A stretch of 64,000 nt of DNA from Nocardia crassostreae (GCF_001613405.1 NZ_BDCH01000014.1:310001-374000); one strand, 5' to 3'; numbered from the stretch's first letter, positions 18,527-28,173 are shown. Program-made: numbers and translations. Notes: generated by a model from the sequence alone, not told the origin.

Positions 18527-19042
18527 TCACCGACCGGTCGTGTCCTGATACAGGTCGTCGAGGTGCTGCCACATCGACGCCACCGCCGGTTCGCCGGGCA
18601 GCAACGACTCCAAGGACCCACGGAACTGCGGGTATTCGCGCCGATACATCTCCCACAGCCCCGGATTGTCGGCGGCCGCAGCCTCCATATTGGCGATCCG
18701 GTCGGCCAGCTTCAGCACCACCGCCCGCGGATAGGCGCGAATCTTGGTGTACGCGTCCTGGTTTCGAGCCGGTCGATCGGGCCCGATCCCGGTGACCGCC
18801 CACACCAGCCGCGCGACCACCTCCCCGAATTCGGCACGAATGTCCTCGATGCCGACCTCGGTGTCCTCGACCACATCGTGCAGCCACGCCGCCACCGCGA
18901 CCTCACCGTCGAATCCGTACGCGGCCAGTTGCGCGCGCACCGCCGCCAAATGATGGGTGTACGGGTGGGCCCCGTACCGCTGTTCGGGGTGCGCGCGGGC
19001 AGCGAGTTGCTGCGCCACACGTTCGAGATCATCCAGTGCCAT
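18527..19042 (-). CDS. HD-domain protein (RelA/SpoT-hydrolase-like)
   Basis: A small HD-superfamily metal phosphohydrolase of 171 residues. The ligands are visible: THHLAAVRAQL near residue 30, AAWLHDVVEDT near 55-65 with the His-Asp pair, and VVLKLADRIANMEAA near 110. That pattern is shared with the hydrolase half of RelA/SpoT and with small alarmone hydrolases, but the substrate is not proven. The ATG at 19042 was chosen because GGAGGGGG lies nine bases upstream; the open frame extends to 19153 without family similarity. It is convergent with hmuV, seven bases apart. Confidence 0.8.
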   Translation of the reverse strand: MALDDLERVAQQLAARAHPEQRYGAHPYTHHLAAVRAQLAAYGFDGEVAVAAWLHDVVEDTEVGIEDIRAEFGEVVARLVWAVTGIGPDRPARNQDAYTKIRAYPRAVVLKLADRIANMEAAAADNPGLWEMYRREYPQFRGSLESLLPGEPAVASMWQHLDDLYQDTTGR

Positions 19043-19192
19043 AACGATTGTGCCCCCTCCGACTCGACCGGCGTCGGCGGCGAACCGACAGCCCTCACCG
19101 ACATCATCGGCGACCACGCCACCATCCGCCAGCACCGTCGAATAGCCGGGCACTCGCCCACCGGTCTGCGGTAGCCTGCGCCGAGCCGGTGG

Positions 19193-21232
19193 TCAGCGCC
19201 ACACCAGCTTGAGCGCCGCGGGCGTCAGCAGCATGCGAATCACGGTGGCGTCCAGCAACAGTGCCGCGATCATGCCGTAGGCGATGTACTTCATCAGCAC
19301 CAGGTCCGAGAAGCCGAACGCGCCCGTCACCACGATCAGGATCGCGGCCGCCGAGGTGATGACGCCGCCGGTGTGGGCAATGCCGTAGCGGATGGCTTCG
19401 GCCGGGGGTGCGCCGTCGGCGCGGGCCTCGGCCATGCGCGATTGCAGGAACACCTCGTAGTCGGTGGACAGGCCGAACAGCACCGTCACGATGAGCACGA
19501 GCACGGCGAACATCAGTGGGCCAGGGGTGAAGTCGAACAATTCCGCGCCGTGGCCCTCGACGAAGATCCAGGTGAGGATGCCCAGGGTCGAGCCGAGGCT
19601 GAGGGCGCTCATGGCGACCGCCTTCACCACCAGCACCAGGGAGCGGAAGGCGGCGTACATCAAGGCCAGCGCCGCCGCGATCAGGATCGCCGCCAGCAGC
19701 GGCAGGCCCTCGATGAGCCCGTAGATGCTGTCACGTTCCAGCGCGGGCACCCCGGCGACCATCACCTGCACCCCGGGCGGGTCCTGAATGCCGCTGCCCA
19801 GCACGGTGATGCCGTCCTTGGTCGGCGCGATCGGATCCAACGGCCCGGTCATGTACTGCCGCGCCACCGCATTGGCCTCGAAGCGGATATCTGAGAGCTG
19901 CTGCGGGCTCGCGTCGACCACCACCAGTTTCAGCGGTTCGGTGCGGAAGGTCGGGAACAGCCGGTCGAAGTCCTGCTGCGCCACTCGCGCCGGATTGTCC
20001 GCCGACAGATACCGTTCGCTCAACCCCCCGAACTCGATATTGCGGAACGGCAGGATCAGCACCAGCAGCCCCAGCACCACCGGCACGATCACCAGCCACG
20101 GTTTGCGCATGGCGAAAAGCGCCAGCCGCGAGAAGAATCCGGCATCGATCTGCTCGGCGGTGCGAATGCTGGCGAACCGATGCCAGCCCAGGAAATCGAT
20201 GCGCCGCCCCACGATCGACAACACCGCGGGCAGCACCGCCGCCAGCAGCACCGAGGAGATACCGCCCAGCGGCACCGAGCGCAGCACCCCGTTCGGGTAG
20301 ATGAACAACGCCCCCAGGCTCACCGCGATGATGCCCGCCGAGAACAGCACCGTACGCCCGGCGGTGGCGACGGTGCGGGCGGTGGCCTCCTCCACGCTGC
20401 GCCCCGCCGCCAGCTCCTCCCGGAAGCGGGTCACCGCGAACAGTCCGTAGTCGATGGCCAGCCCCAGGCTCACCAGGGTCACCACCGCCGAGGCGAACAC
20501 GTTCACCTGCAGGTGGTCGGTGAGCATCTGCATGATGCCCTGGCTGCCCAGGATGGTCATGCCGCCGATGAGCACCGGTAGCAGCGCCCCCACGACGCCA
20601 CCGAACACGAAGTACAGCAGGATCGCCACGATCGGCAGCGCGATCAGCTCCGCGCGATGGATATCGCGCTGCATGCCGGTATTGATGCCCTCCACCACCG
20701 GCTGCAAGCCCGCCAGCTGCACCGTGGTGCCGCCGGGCCCCGAACCCGCTGTCCCAGCGTGGAATTCGTTCTTGATCGCCATGTAGTTGTCGACCGTGTC
20801 GGTGCCGCCGCCGCCCTGCAGGCCGATACTGGCGAAGGCGTGGGTGCGATCGGGGGTGGCGAAGGCGCCCATCATGGGGCCGTCCCAGTACGAGTCGATC
20901 TTGAAGATCTGCTCGGAGTGCGTGGTGCGCAACCGGTTCAACTCCGCGGCCACCGCCGTGCGGATCGGCTCGTCGTCGAGGGTGTGCCCGGGCGGGGCGG
21001 TGTAGAGGACGATCAGATCACTGTCGGTATCGCGCCCGAAGGTGGAATCGGTGAGTTTCGAGGCAGCCACCGATTCGCTGGATTCGTCGAACCAGCCCTC
21101 CTGGGTCAGGTGATCGCCCAGATCCCGCCCGTAGAACCCCGAGGCCAGCACGGCCAGCGCGAACACCGCGCACACCAGGTACCGGTTGCGGTGGATGAAA
21201 CGCCCCCACCGCAGGGATCCGGTCTCCAGCAT
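19193..21232 (-). CDS. MMPL/RND-family transporter
   Basis: A membrane transporter of 679 residues with two repeats, each of one helix, a large extracytoplasmic domain and five or six helices. The SLGLAIDYGLFAVTRFREEL and GLSTDYEVFLQSRMAEARADG segments are the paired MMPL loops with the Asp residues used in proton coupling. The ATG at 21232 overlaps the stop of the lipoprotein gene (TGATG), so translation is coupled. Members of this family export lipids or drugs; this substrate is unknown. The C-terminus ends shortly after the last helix (LLTPAALKLVWR), a little shorter than usual. Confidence 0.9.
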   Translation of the reverse strand: MLETGSLRWGRFIHRNRYLVCAVFALAVLASGFYGRDLGDHLTQEGWFDESSESVAASKLTDSTFGRDTDSDLIVLYTAPPGHTLDDEPIRTAVAAELNRLRTTHSEQIFKIDSYWDGPMMGAFATPDRTHAFASIGLQGGGGTDTVDNYMAIKNEFHAGTAGSGPGGTTVQLAGLQPVVEGINTGMQRDIHRAELIALPIVAILLYFVFGGVVGALLPVLIGGMTILGSQGIMQMLTDHLQVNVFASAVVTLVSLGLAIDYGLFAVTRFREELAAGRSVEEATARTVATAGRTVLFSAGIIAVSLGALFIYPNGVLRSVPLGGISSVLLAAVLPAVLSIVGRRIDFLGWHRFASIRTAEQIDAGFFSRLALFAMRKPWLVIVPVVLGLLVLILPFRNIEFGGLSERYLSADNPARVAQQDFDRLFPTFRTEPLKLVVVDASPQQLSDIRFEANAVARQYMTGPLDPIAPTKDGITVLGSGIQDPPGVQVMVAGVPALERDSIYGLIEGLPLLAAILIAAALALMYAAFRSLVLVVKAVAMSALSLGSTLGILTWIFVEGHGAELFDFTPGPLMFAVLVLIVTVLFGLSTDYEVFLQSRMAEARADGAPPAEAIRYGIAHTGGVITSAAAILIVVTGAFGFSDLVLMKYIAYGMIAALLLDATVIRMLLTPAALKLVWR

Positions 21233-21771
21233 CAGCCGCAGGCCGGGGTGGAGTAATCGGCCGAGCGCAGAATGCCGCACAGATCGGTGCGCGAGATCTT
21301 CCAGCGCCCGTCGGAGTACACGAAATGCACCACGGTGGTGCGCACATTGGTGCCGGTGCCGTCCTTGTCCAGGCTCAGCGTCGCGGTCAGCGTGCCGTCG
21401 TGATTGTCGAAAACCGGGTCACTGACGCCGTAGACGGCCGTCGGATTCTCCTCGAGAGCCTTGTACATGTCCGGAATGGCGTCCTTGAACGCCTCCCCGT
21501 CCTCGATGAGCGCGGTGCGCTCGGCATCGGGCAGCGCCGGATCGAGCGCGGACTTGATCTGCGCGTCCAGTTCGGCCGCGGTCGGGATGGGCGCGCACAC
21601 CGCGCTGCTGGCCGCGGCGGCGGCCGAGGACGAGCTCAGCGCGGCATAGGCCGAGGATCGGGCGGCGGCCACCGAGGCGTCATCGTCATTGCCTCCGCCG
21701 CAGCCGGTCACGGCGGCGGTGAGCGCGGCGAGAATCACTATTGCGGCGGCCGGTCGTCGAAAAGCCATCAA
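21232..21771 (-). CDS. MTB12-like lipoprotein
   Basis: A 179-residue exported lipoprotein. The N-terminus MAFRRPAAAIVILAALTAAV is a signal peptide followed by a VTGC lipobox. A Ser/Ala-rich spacer (about residues 35-58) leads to a domain with PTAAELDAQIKSALDPALPD, a GTLTATLSLD strand and a C-terminal DGRWKISRTDLC. This resembles the C-terminal domain of the low-molecular-weight antigen MTB12 group. Its stop overlaps the MMPL start, so it is probably a periplasmic partner of that transporter. The partnership is inferred from coupling alone. Confidence 0.8.
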   Translation of the reverse strand: MMAFRRPAAAIVILAALTAAVTGCGGGNDDDASVAAARSSAYAALSSSSAAAAASSAVCAPIPTAAELDAQIKSALDPALPDAERTALIEDGEAFKDAIPDMYKALEENPTAVYGVSDPVFDNHDGTLTATLSLDKDGTGTNVRTTVVHFVYSDGRWKISRTDLCGILRSADYSTPACG

Positions 21772-21893
21772 GGTCCTCGGATGCTCGAACTGCGGTTGGA
21801 TGCCGTTAGTTTGTCATGCGCACGGCGCGAGGCTGATTCGCACGTCACACGACCACGTTTCGGCGACGTCCCCGCCGCATTCTGGAACCGAAC

Positions 21894-22313
21894 TCACATG
21901 CCGTCGATGACCGCGCCCAATCGGCCCAGCAGCGCACGCACCGTGGTGGCCTCCCGCGGTTGCGCCGCGGGCACCGCCACCGCCTGCGGAATCAGGTCGC
22001 GCACCAGCGCGATCACGCTGCGTTCGTCGTCGAGATCGATATCGGTGACCGGCGCTTCGGCGATCGCCACCACATCCTCGGTGGCCGGGACCGCCGACTC
22101 CAGATCGGGCCGATAGATCTCCAAGGTCAATGTCGCTCGCAGCGTGCGGAAAGCGAACGATCGACCGTCTCCGGTGACCCCGAACCCGTGCGCGTAACGA
22201 CCCACGGTCACGTCTTCGACGGTGAAGCTCGAGGTGTGGTCGGTCTCCAACAGAAACTCCCTGACAGTGCCCACTCTTGATTCCACCGTAACCGCATCCA
22301 CCGACACCGCCAC
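21894..22313 (-). CDS. Conserved hypothetical protein
   Basis: Up to 139 residues, soluble, without signal peptide or known motif. The central part (FLLETDHTSSFTVEDVTVGR, then a GFGVTGDGRSFAFRTL strand region) looks like an ordered alpha/beta domain, and codon use is typical of the neighbours. The start is uncertain: GTG at 22313 gives the longest form, while a GTG near 22274 would begin just before the ordered part. The gene is alone between the lipoprotein and the divergent lppL. Confidence 0.55.
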   Translation of the reverse strand: MAVSVDAVTVESRVGTVREFLLETDHTSSFTVEDVTVGRYAHGFGVTGDGRSFAFRTLRATLTLEIYRPDLESAVPATEDVVAIAEAPVTDIDLDDERSVIALVRDLIPQAVAVPAAQPREATTVRALLGRLGAVIDGM

Positions 22314-22498
22314 CGAAAACCCATGTCACGTCATATGACTCGGAGGGATTCGAACACGCCACGGCTGGGCAATCGGTACAGCAAGCCGCCGCGGCGCGCC
22401 GCCGCGGACACCCCCGCCCACCGGGCCGGGAAGGGGATCATGGTCAGATTAGAGAGCACGCATGATTTTCGGTTGTCGGTCAGTTAGGAGTTCGCTGC

Positions 22499-23509
22499 AT
22501 GCGCCGTCGCGGCTGGATCCGGTCGGCCCTCGCGGGGGTGACAGCGGTGACCCTGCTCGCCGGATGTTCGTCGGGCGACGAATCCGGGGACAAGCCGACG
22601 CGTGAGCCCGCCACCGCGGCGAGCGCGCCCGCGGTGACCGTCACGCCCGCCGGGGAGGTGAGCCCCAGCGCGGGAATCACTGCACTGCTGGCCGAACCGG
22701 CCACCGGCGCGCTCGCGATCCTCACCGATCCCCGCACCCTGCAACTGCGCGATCCCGGCGCCGGGACCGGGCGCACGGTGTCGCTGCCCGCCGAGGCCGT
22801 CGCGCTCGCACCCGGTAAGCCCGGCGAGATTCTGCTGGCCGCCCCCGGCAAGGTGCTGCGCGTGGACGTCGCCTCCGGGGCACTCACCGAACTCCCGGTC
22901 GACGGGGACGTGCGCGCGGTCGCGCTGCGCGCCGACGGGGACGTGGTCGCCGGGCTGGCGAGCGGGCCGGTGCTCATCCTGGGATCCGATGGCGCTGTGC
23001 GCGACCGCATTTCGGGTCTGGTGTCGGCCGACGCCATCGATACCAGCGACGATGCGGTGGTGGTGCTCGACCGCCGCCAGACCACCGTCTCCGAGCTCAA
23101 CCTCGCCGAGGACCGCGCCGGACTGACCCTGCGCGCCGGCGACGGAGCCACGAACATGATCGGCGACCACTTCGGCCGTCGCATCGTCACCGATACCGCC
23201 GGGCACGAGCTGCTGGTCTACACCGCCGATCCATTGGTCCTGCACCAGCGTTTCCCGGTAGGCTCGTCGCCCTACGCACTCGCCTACGATCAGCGGTCCG
23301 AGACCGTGTGGGTGACGCTGACAGGCAGCAACGAAGTCGTCGGCTACGACCTGTCGACGGGTATACCTGTGGAGGTGGGGCGCTTCCAGACGGTGCGCCA
23401 GCCCAACACGGTGACCATCGACGAACGCACCGGTGACATGTTCGTGGGATCCGCGACCGGCGACGGTCTGCAGCGGATCGGCGCGGACCTGCGGAAGAGA
23501 GGGCAGTGA
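22499..23509 (+). CDS. lppL: LppL-like lipoprotein with beta-propeller repeats
   Basis: A 336-residue exported lipoprotein. The signal peptide ([16 protein letters not shown]) ends in a textbook LAGC lipobox. The body is a run of short strands with recurrent Gly/Asp turns ([49 protein letters not shown]), a propeller-like pattern. A TAGGAG ribosome site precedes the ATG. Position directly before DUF5703 and pyrD matches Rv2138 (lppL) in M. tuberculosis. Its stop overlaps the next start (TGATG). Function is unknown. Confidence 0.85.
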   Translation: MRRRGWIRSALAGVTAVTLLAGCSSGDESGDKPTREPATAASAPAVTVTPAGEVSPSAGITALLAEPATGALAILTDPRTLQLRDPGAGTGRTVSLPAEAVALAPGKPGEILLAAPGKVLRVDVASGALTELPVDGDVRAVALRADGDVVAGLASGPVLILGSDGAVRDRISGLVSADAIDTSDDAVVVLDRRQTTVSELNLAEDRAGLTLRAGDGATNMIGDHFGRRIVTDTAGHELLVYTADPLVLHQRFPVGSSPYALAYDQRSETVWVTLTGSNEVVGYDLSTGIPVEVGRFQTVRQPNTVTIDERTGDMFVGSATGDGLQRIGADLRKRGQ

Positions 23510-23775
23510 TGGCTCGGGCCTCACGATCAGCGCGCACCTCGCGCGAACTACCGGCGGACTGGGAGGCATCTTCCAGCGACGAGTACGAATACATTCCCCT
23601 GCGACTACCCCGCGAGATGAATCGCGTCACCGCCTCCATGCGCCTGGCCATCCAGGCCGAATTCGGCGGCTGGGAGTTGTCGTGGGTGCGTGCCTACACC
23701 GACGGCAGTCGTCGCGTGCTGCTGCGCCGCCGCAAGAGCTCCCTGCTGTCCCCGACACCCGAGGCGGTGATGTGA
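23509..23775 (+). CDS. DUF5703 family protein (Rv2137c-like)
   Basis: A small soluble protein of 88 residues. It contains the conserved [20 protein letters not shown], then [20 protein letters not shown] and [22 protein letters not shown] recognise it as the short actinobacterial family next to lppL/pyrD. No function is known to me. The ATG at 23509 shares a base with the lppL stop and the gene ends in GTGA with pyrD, so the three are translationally coupled. Confidence 0.85.
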   Translation: MARASRSARTSRELPADWEASSSDEYEYIPLRLPREMNRVTASMRLAIQAEFGGWELSWVRAYTDGSRRVLLRRRKSSLLSPTPEAVM

Positions 23776-24881
23776 CCCCCGTGTCCTCTCTCAGCGAGCG
23801 CCTGTACGCGTGGCTGCTGAAGGTAATGTTCCTGCTGCCGCCGGAACGCATTCACCACCTGGCCTTCGGCGCGATGAAACTCGCCACCCGGTTCGCGCCC
23901 GGGCGGGCGGCGACGGCGAAACTGCTCGTCGCCGACGACCCCATCCTGCGCACCCGGCTCTTCGGCGTGGACTTCCCCGCGCCGTTGGGCCTGGCCGCGG
24001 GCTTCGACAAGAACGCCGAGGGCGCCGAGGCGTGGGGCCCGCTGGGTTTCGGCTACGCCGAGATCGGCACCGTCACCGCCCAGGCTCAGCCCGGTAATCC
24101 GGCGCCGCGCCTGTTCCGCCTGCCCGCCGATCGCGCGCTGATCAACCGCATGGGCTTCAACAATCATGGCGCGGCCGCGGCCGCCCTGCACCTGGCCGAG
24201 CGGCGACCCGGCGGCGTGCCGCTGGGCGCCAATATCGGCAAGACCAAGGTCGTCGAACCCGAGGACGCCGCCGCCGACTACGCCATCAGCGCGAAACTGC
24301 TGGGCCCGCTGGCCGACTTCATGGTCGTCAATGTCAGCTCCCCCAACACCCCCGGCCTGCGCGACCTGCAAGCGGTCACCTCCCTGCGCCCCATCCTGCA
24401 GGCCGTGCTCGACAGCGTCACCGTCCCGGTCCTGGTCAAGATCGCCCCCGACCTCTCCGACGAGGACATCGACGCCGTCGCCGACCTCGCCGTGGAACTC
24501 GGCCTGGCCGGAATCGTGGCCACCAACACCACCATCCGCCGCGACGGCCTGCGCACCCCCGCCGACGAGGTATCGGCCCTCGGCGCGGGCGGCCTGTCCG
24601 GCCCCCCGGTCGCCGACCGCTCCCTGGAAGTGTTGCGCCGCTTGTACGCCCGCGTCGGCGACAAACTGGTCCTCATCTCCGTCGGCGGCATCGAAACCGC
24701 CGACCAGGCCTGGGAACGCATCCTCGCCGGAGCCTCCCTGCTCCAGGGCTTCACCGGCTTCATCTACGGCGGCCCCCTGTGGGCCAAGCGCATCCACCGC
24801 GGCATCGCCGACCGCCTCCGCGCAGGCGGCTACGCCAGCCTCTCCGAAGCCGTCGGCTCCGGCCACACCACCCGCGCCTGA
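23772..24881 (+). CDS. pyrD: Dihydroorotate dehydrogenase, quinone type
   Basis: PyrD oxidises dihydroorotate to orotate in pyrimidine synthesis, passing electrons to quinone at the membrane. It is a class 2 enzyme of 369 residues: an N-terminal amphipathic helix ([20 protein letters not shown]), then the barrel with [17 protein letters not shown], the active-site-loop region [15 protein letters not shown] with catalytic Ser, and [11 protein letters not shown]. The GTG at 23772 overlaps the previous stop. A terminator hairpin follows at 24967-24996. Confidence 0.96.
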   Translation: MTPVSSLSERLYAWLLKVMFLLPPERIHHLAFGAMKLATRFAPGRAATAKLLVADDPILRTRLFGVDFPAPLGLAAGFDKNAEGAEAWGPLGFGYAEIGTVTAQAQPGNPAPRLFRLPADRALINRMGFNNHGAAAAALHLAERRPGGVPLGANIGKTKVVEPEDAAADYAISAKLLGPLADFMVVNVSSPNTPGLRDLQAVTSLRPILQAVLDSVTVPVLVKIAPDLSDEDIDAVADLAVELGLAGIVATNTTIRRDGLRTPADEVSALGAGGLSGPPVADRSLEVLRRLYARVGDKLVLISVGGIETADQAWERILAGASLLQGFTGFIYGGPLWAKRIHRGIADRLRAGGYASLSEAVGSGHTTRA

Positions 24882-24966
24882 CCGAATCCCCCCGCCCGGC
24901 AATCGAATCGCCGCGCCGCCCACCCCACCGGCGGCCGACCCCTCGACACCGAGCCTCACCGGGCCC

Positions 24967-24996
24967 GCCTCCCGGCACGCCGACGGGCCGGGAGGC
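24967..24996 (+). terminator. Hairpin terminator after pyrD
   Basis: Perfect 10-bp stem (24967-24976 GCCTCCCGGC with 24987-24996) and a 10-base loop, 85 bases beyond the pyrD stop and just before repeat copy 2. Confidence 0.6.
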
Positions 24997-25010
24997 TCGT
25001 ATTCGTCTCC

Positions 25011-25091
25011 TGGACACGCGATCACAGGGAACTGGTGGCGGCATTCGCCGAGTAGCCACCGCCACCAGTTCCCGGTCGTGCTCGTTTCACA
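25011..25091 (+). repeat. 81-bp palindromic intergenic repeat, copy 2
   Basis: Second copy, plus orientation: TGGACACGCGATCAC, then AGGGAACTGGTGGCGG, CCGAGTAG, CCGCCACCAGTTCCC and a CTCGTTTCACA end. It lies between the convergent ends of pyrD and the hypothetical gene at 25109, directly after the pyrD hairpin. Confidence 0.88.
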
Positions 25092-25108
25092 CACACATGG
25101 CCGCCGGG

Positions 25109-25522
25109 TCAGCGCCATAGGTGCTGTGAGCGGGCGCCGGAGGTGCTCGCGACGTGGCCGGGGGTGTACCAGCCGGACAGCAGCGGTTCGGTGGTGTCGA
25201 TTTCGGCCGTCCAGGCGGCGGGCAGCCCGCCGTGCACCCGTTCGACGGTGCGGCGGGCCAGCACCAGGACCGCTTGTTCGACGGCGATGCCCAGGCTGGC
25301 GGCGCGGTCGCCCGCCAGGCCGTGGGCCGTGGTGTCCTCGACGATGTCGGGATTGGAGAGGATCTCGTCCAACTCCATGCCCGCCCGGGCCTGGTCGCGC
25401 GTGAGCCGGTGTTCGGGCAGCCAACTCAACCGCCACACCGTCTCGCCGCGTCCCGACACCCGGAACGCGTACTCAGGGCTGACGTCGCTCACCATCGCCT
25501 CGGGACCGATATCGATCGTCAC
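25109..25522 (-). CDS. Small paralogue family member, longest of three
   Basis: A 137-residue soluble protein of unknown function. Its first ~95 residues align with the two genes upstream: an N-terminal MTIDIGPEAM strand, then WRLSWLPEHRLTRDQARAGM, ELDEILS and a helical AASLGIAVEQAVLVLARR end. It adds a ~40-residue C-terminal tail (GLPAAWTAEIDTTEPLLSGW) absent from the others. No transmembrane segment or catalytic motif is visible. The three genes run in the same direction; this one is 169 bases downstream of the second. Confidence 0.7.
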   Translation of the reverse strand: MTIDIGPEAMVSDVSPEYAFRVSGRGETVWRLSWLPEHRLTRDQARAGMELDEILSNPDIVEDTTAHGLAGDRAASLGIAVEQAVLVLARRTVERVHGGLPAAWTAEIDTTEPLLSGWYTPGHVASTSGARSQHLWR

Positions 25523-25691
25523 AGCTCCAACCTCCCTGACCCTTCGCGCCCAGCAGGATCCCTGCCCCCGCGCCTCGTGGTGTGTACACCGCCGGCGACG
25601 GTGCCCGGCGGGGCTGTTTCATCCCTCATCGAATGCCGAGTGGTCGGTATTAGCGAATACCCCGAATCCGCCCGGTAAATCGGATTTCCCA

Positions 25692-25973
25692 TTACCGCCT
25701 CCGCCCCAGTAATACGGACATCGCGTCCTCCACGCTGACCCCCAGTTCCTCCGCACTGACTATCGCCCGCGCCGCCAAGATCATGTCCTGCCGAAAATGA
25801 TTCCCGGAAAAGATCTCCGCCAACTCCATCCCCGCCAGCGCCTGCCCCCGCGACACCAGCCGATGCGGCAACCAACTCAACCGCCACTCCAACTCCCACC
25901 CATCAGCCACCCGATGCGCCGCCTCATCGGTGAGATCACTCGTCATCTGCCAATCGGCCACATAAATCGTCAC
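25692..25973 (-). CDS. Small paralogue family member, middle gene
   Basis: 93 residues, same layout as its neighbours: MTIYVADWQMTSDLTDEAAH, then WRLSWLPHRLVSRGQALAGM, ELAEIFS, and a terminal helix with AEELGVSVEDAMSVLLGRRR. The GTG at 25973 overlaps the stop of the upstream paralogue (GTGA) and has GGGGGAGACC before it, so the pair is co-translated. Function unknown. The Arg-x-Gln-Ala plus Met/Leu-Glu-Leu core is the shared signature. Confidence 0.75.
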   Translation of the reverse strand: MTIYVADWQMTSDLTDEAAHRVADGWELEWRLSWLPHRLVSRGQALAGMELAEIFSGNHFRQDMILAARAIVSAEELGVSVEDAMSVLLGRRR

Positions 25974-26248
25974 GGTCTCCCCCGTTCCAGCATCCGCTGA
26001 TGCAACACCGCCATCACATGCCGCACCGTGGTCCCCAATTCCTCCGCGAGCTGTTCGGCCCGCTCCCCCGGTTCCGCAGTGCCACTACATATTTCGGTCA
26101 ACTCCAGAGCATCACGGGCTTGCGCCCGCGTGAGCAGCGGCTCGGGCCGCCAACTCAGCTCCCAGGCCGGTTCGGCACGACCCCCCAACCGCCGCGCCCA
26201 CTCCGGGCTCAAGCTGCTGGTGATCGTTCGGCTGCTCTCGTAGATCAC
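25970..26248 (-). CDS. Small paralogue family member, first gene
   Basis: A 92-residue protein beginning at a GTG with GGAGA six bases upstream, which decides the start against a much longer open frame. Order: MIYESSRTITSSLSPEWARR, then WELSWRPEPLLTRAQARDAL, ELTEICS, and a final helix AEELGTTVRHVMAVLHQRML. It aligns across its whole length with the middle gene. No function can be assigned. These genes read away from the PfkB-like gene, so the spacer 26249-26673 is a divergent control region. Confidence 0.72.
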   Translation of the reverse strand: MIYESSRTITSSLSPEWARRLGGRAEPAWELSWRPEPLLTRAQARDALELTEICSGTAEPGERAEQLAEELGTTVRHVMAVLHQRMLERGRP

Positions 26249-26673
26249 AACGGTTCTCCAGATGGTGGGAGTCGTCGCCACCGGGAAGACCCTGATTCGG
26301 TAACGCCTGCGGCCGGTCGACCAGAAACCGGGGCGACCGGCTGCGCCGGGCGGAGAATATGAGGCGATGTCCAGGGCGACGGGGAACTGATCGGTCCAAT
26401 GTGTCCAGGCGGCTTGATATTCGCCTAAACCCCAACGGCATTCGGTTCCAGCTCGGTGTCGGCCTCGCTGCGTGCGGCGTTTCGACCCCGGCGGACCCGT
26501 CGTTTGAGGAGCGCTACTCCAATCACCAGAACCTCCCGAACCGTCTGGTGGAGGCGTTTGTTCGCCTAATCTAGGATGGCATTTGCCGTTTGGTTCCGGC
26601 AATTGCCGTTGCCACAATGGAATTGACGGATTTTCTGTCCGCTAAACCTGTCCGACGGTATCATTGGGGTCGA
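26249..26673. other. Divergent spacer between the small paralogues and the PfkB-like gene
   Basis: 425 bases with lower GC near the right end, including a TTGACG at 26623-26628 that could serve as a -35 element for the PfkB-like gene; I do not see a convincing matching -10. Open frames across it lack family-like sequence. No hairpin or repeat was found. Confidence 0.45.
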
Positions 26674-28173
26674 ATGACCAGACACCATCTTCCGCAGGAT
26701 CCCGGTATGGTCGCCGTCCGCGGGATCCTCATCCGGTTGCGCAAACGGTCAGGCCTGAGTTCGGATCGGTTGCACAGCACCGAGATCGACGTCACCACCC
26801 TTTTGCAGCTCAGCGTGGTGCGGCGCTACGCGCATCTGAGCCGGATGACCACCGAACAGGCGCTGCCGCGCGTGGTCGGCCACCTCGCCCGCCAGCTGCC
26901 ACCCACCCAGCGCCTCATCGTCGATGCCGAACTGTGCCTGGAGCTGTTCCGGTCCGAACCGCCCCCGGGCGTCGACCTCGACCGACTCTACGCACCCGAC
27001 CTCGGCCTGCGCCGCACCTACATCACCGCAGCGTGGCGACCACTGCACCAGGCGCTGGGCAGCGATATCCCGCCGACCCCGACGCCGCGCACGCTGCGCG
27101 ACTCGCCCGAACGCGACGCCTTCACCGCACTGGCCGCCCTGCTCACCTCCGGGTCCGAACTCAATATCGCGAGCATGGCCAAACGCGAGGCCGGACATGA
27201 CCTGCCCCCGTCGCACGCGACCGTCACGGTCGTCGGCGACGCGGCCATCGACTACATCAATGTGGTCGAGAAGTTTCCCGAACCGGGCACCTCGATCTGG
27301 GGCGACCGCAAACGCCACGCGGGCGGTAAGGGCCTCAATCGTGCGGTCGCCCTGGCCAAACTGGGCCTCGACGTCCAACTCATCGCCACCATCGGCGACG
27401 ACAACGACGGGGATCACATTCTGAAGTACCTCCACGACGAGCGGGTCGACACCAGTCTGGTGAAGGTCAAGAGCGGATACCCCACTCCGATGGCGACCGT
27501 GGTCACGCTCCTGTCCGGAGAGTCCTATTCGATTGCGTTCCGCAAGGATCGGCTCGGTCTCAGCGGTACGGATCTCGACAGTGCCGCGGTACACCAGGCG
27601 CTACGTTTCTCCGACACGGTGCTGGTGACCTTCGAGCAGCCGATCGATATCATCGCGCAAGTGCTCGGCGTGGTACACAATCTGACACCGCGCCCCTGGT
27701 TGATCGTCAACGCCTCACCGGCGACGGTGCTGCCGGGGCATCTGCACGAACATCTCGAAGCGGTCGACTATTTCATCGGTAACTCCGACGAAATAGCGGG
27801 CACGTGGCCGGGGAGCACCACCGAGGAATCGACCGAGCGCCTGCTGCGGCGTGGCGTCCGCGCGGTGTGCACCGTGGATATCGCGAGCTGCGCCATCCGA
27901 ACGCTGAGTGACGAGATCCGAATCCCGTACCAGAGCAATTCCAGTGATCGTGCCGCCGGCGCGTCCCCGGCCTTCTCGGCCGCCCTGGTGTATCGGCTGA
28001 CGAAGAACCGACGTCCGGCCGAGCCCGACGATTTCACCTGGGCCGCCGCGGCCATCTCCGCGCGCAGTCCCGGGCCCTATATCCCGGCCTCGATGCCCTC
28101 ACTCAACGGGATCGACTTGGTGGCCGACGGCGGTAACCTGAATAGGGGCACCGTAATTCGCGAAAGCTCGTAA
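26674..28173 (+). CDS. PfkB/ribokinase-fold protein with extra N-terminal domain, catalytic Asp missing
   Basis: 499 residues from the ATG at 26674; GTG/ATG codons at 26590 and 26617 are alternatives. About 1-170 form a helical module (VRGILIRLRKRSGLSSDRLH, LLQLSVVRRYAHLSRMTTEQ) with no known fold that I can name. About 185-470 are a ribokinase fold: VVGDAAIDYINVVEKFPEPG, the sugar-binding RHAGGKGLNRAVALAKLG, and a C-terminal nucleotide region. The usual DTxGAGDAF motif reads DRAAGASPAF here (about 425-433), so the catalytic base Asp is Pro. The protein may bind sugar or nucleotide without phosphorylating it. It lies 54 bases upstream of a RibA-like gene in the same direction. Confidence 0.75.
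   Translation: MTRHHLPQDPGMVAVRGILIRLRKRSGLSSDRLHSTEIDVTTLLQLSVVRRYAHLSRMTTEQALPRVVGHLARQLPPTQRLIVDAELCLELFRSEPPPGVDLDRLYAPDLGLRRTYITAAWRPLHQALGSDIPPTPTPRTLRDSPERDAFTALAALLTSGSELNIASMAKREAGHDLPPSHATVTVVGDAAIDYINVVEKFPEPGTSIWGDRKRHAGGKGLNRAVALAKLGLDVQLIATIGDDNDGDHILKYLHDERVDTSLVKVKSGYPTPMATVVTLLSGESYSIAFRKDRLGLSGTDLDSAAVHQALRFSDTVLVTFEQPIDIIAQVLGVVHNLTPRPWLIVNASPATVLPGHLHEHLEAVDYFIGNSDEIAGTWPGSTTEESTERLLRRGVRAVCTVDIASCAIRTLSDEIRIPYQSNSSDRAAGASPAFSAALVYRLTKNRRPAEPDDFTWAAAAISARSPGPYIPASMPSLNGIDLVADGGNLNRGTVIRESS

Noticed and set aside
26362..26441. A CAGTTCCCC...GTCC stretch as a fifth copy of the 81-bp element
   Set aside because: Only a few words match; the second palindrome arm and the conserved ends are absent.
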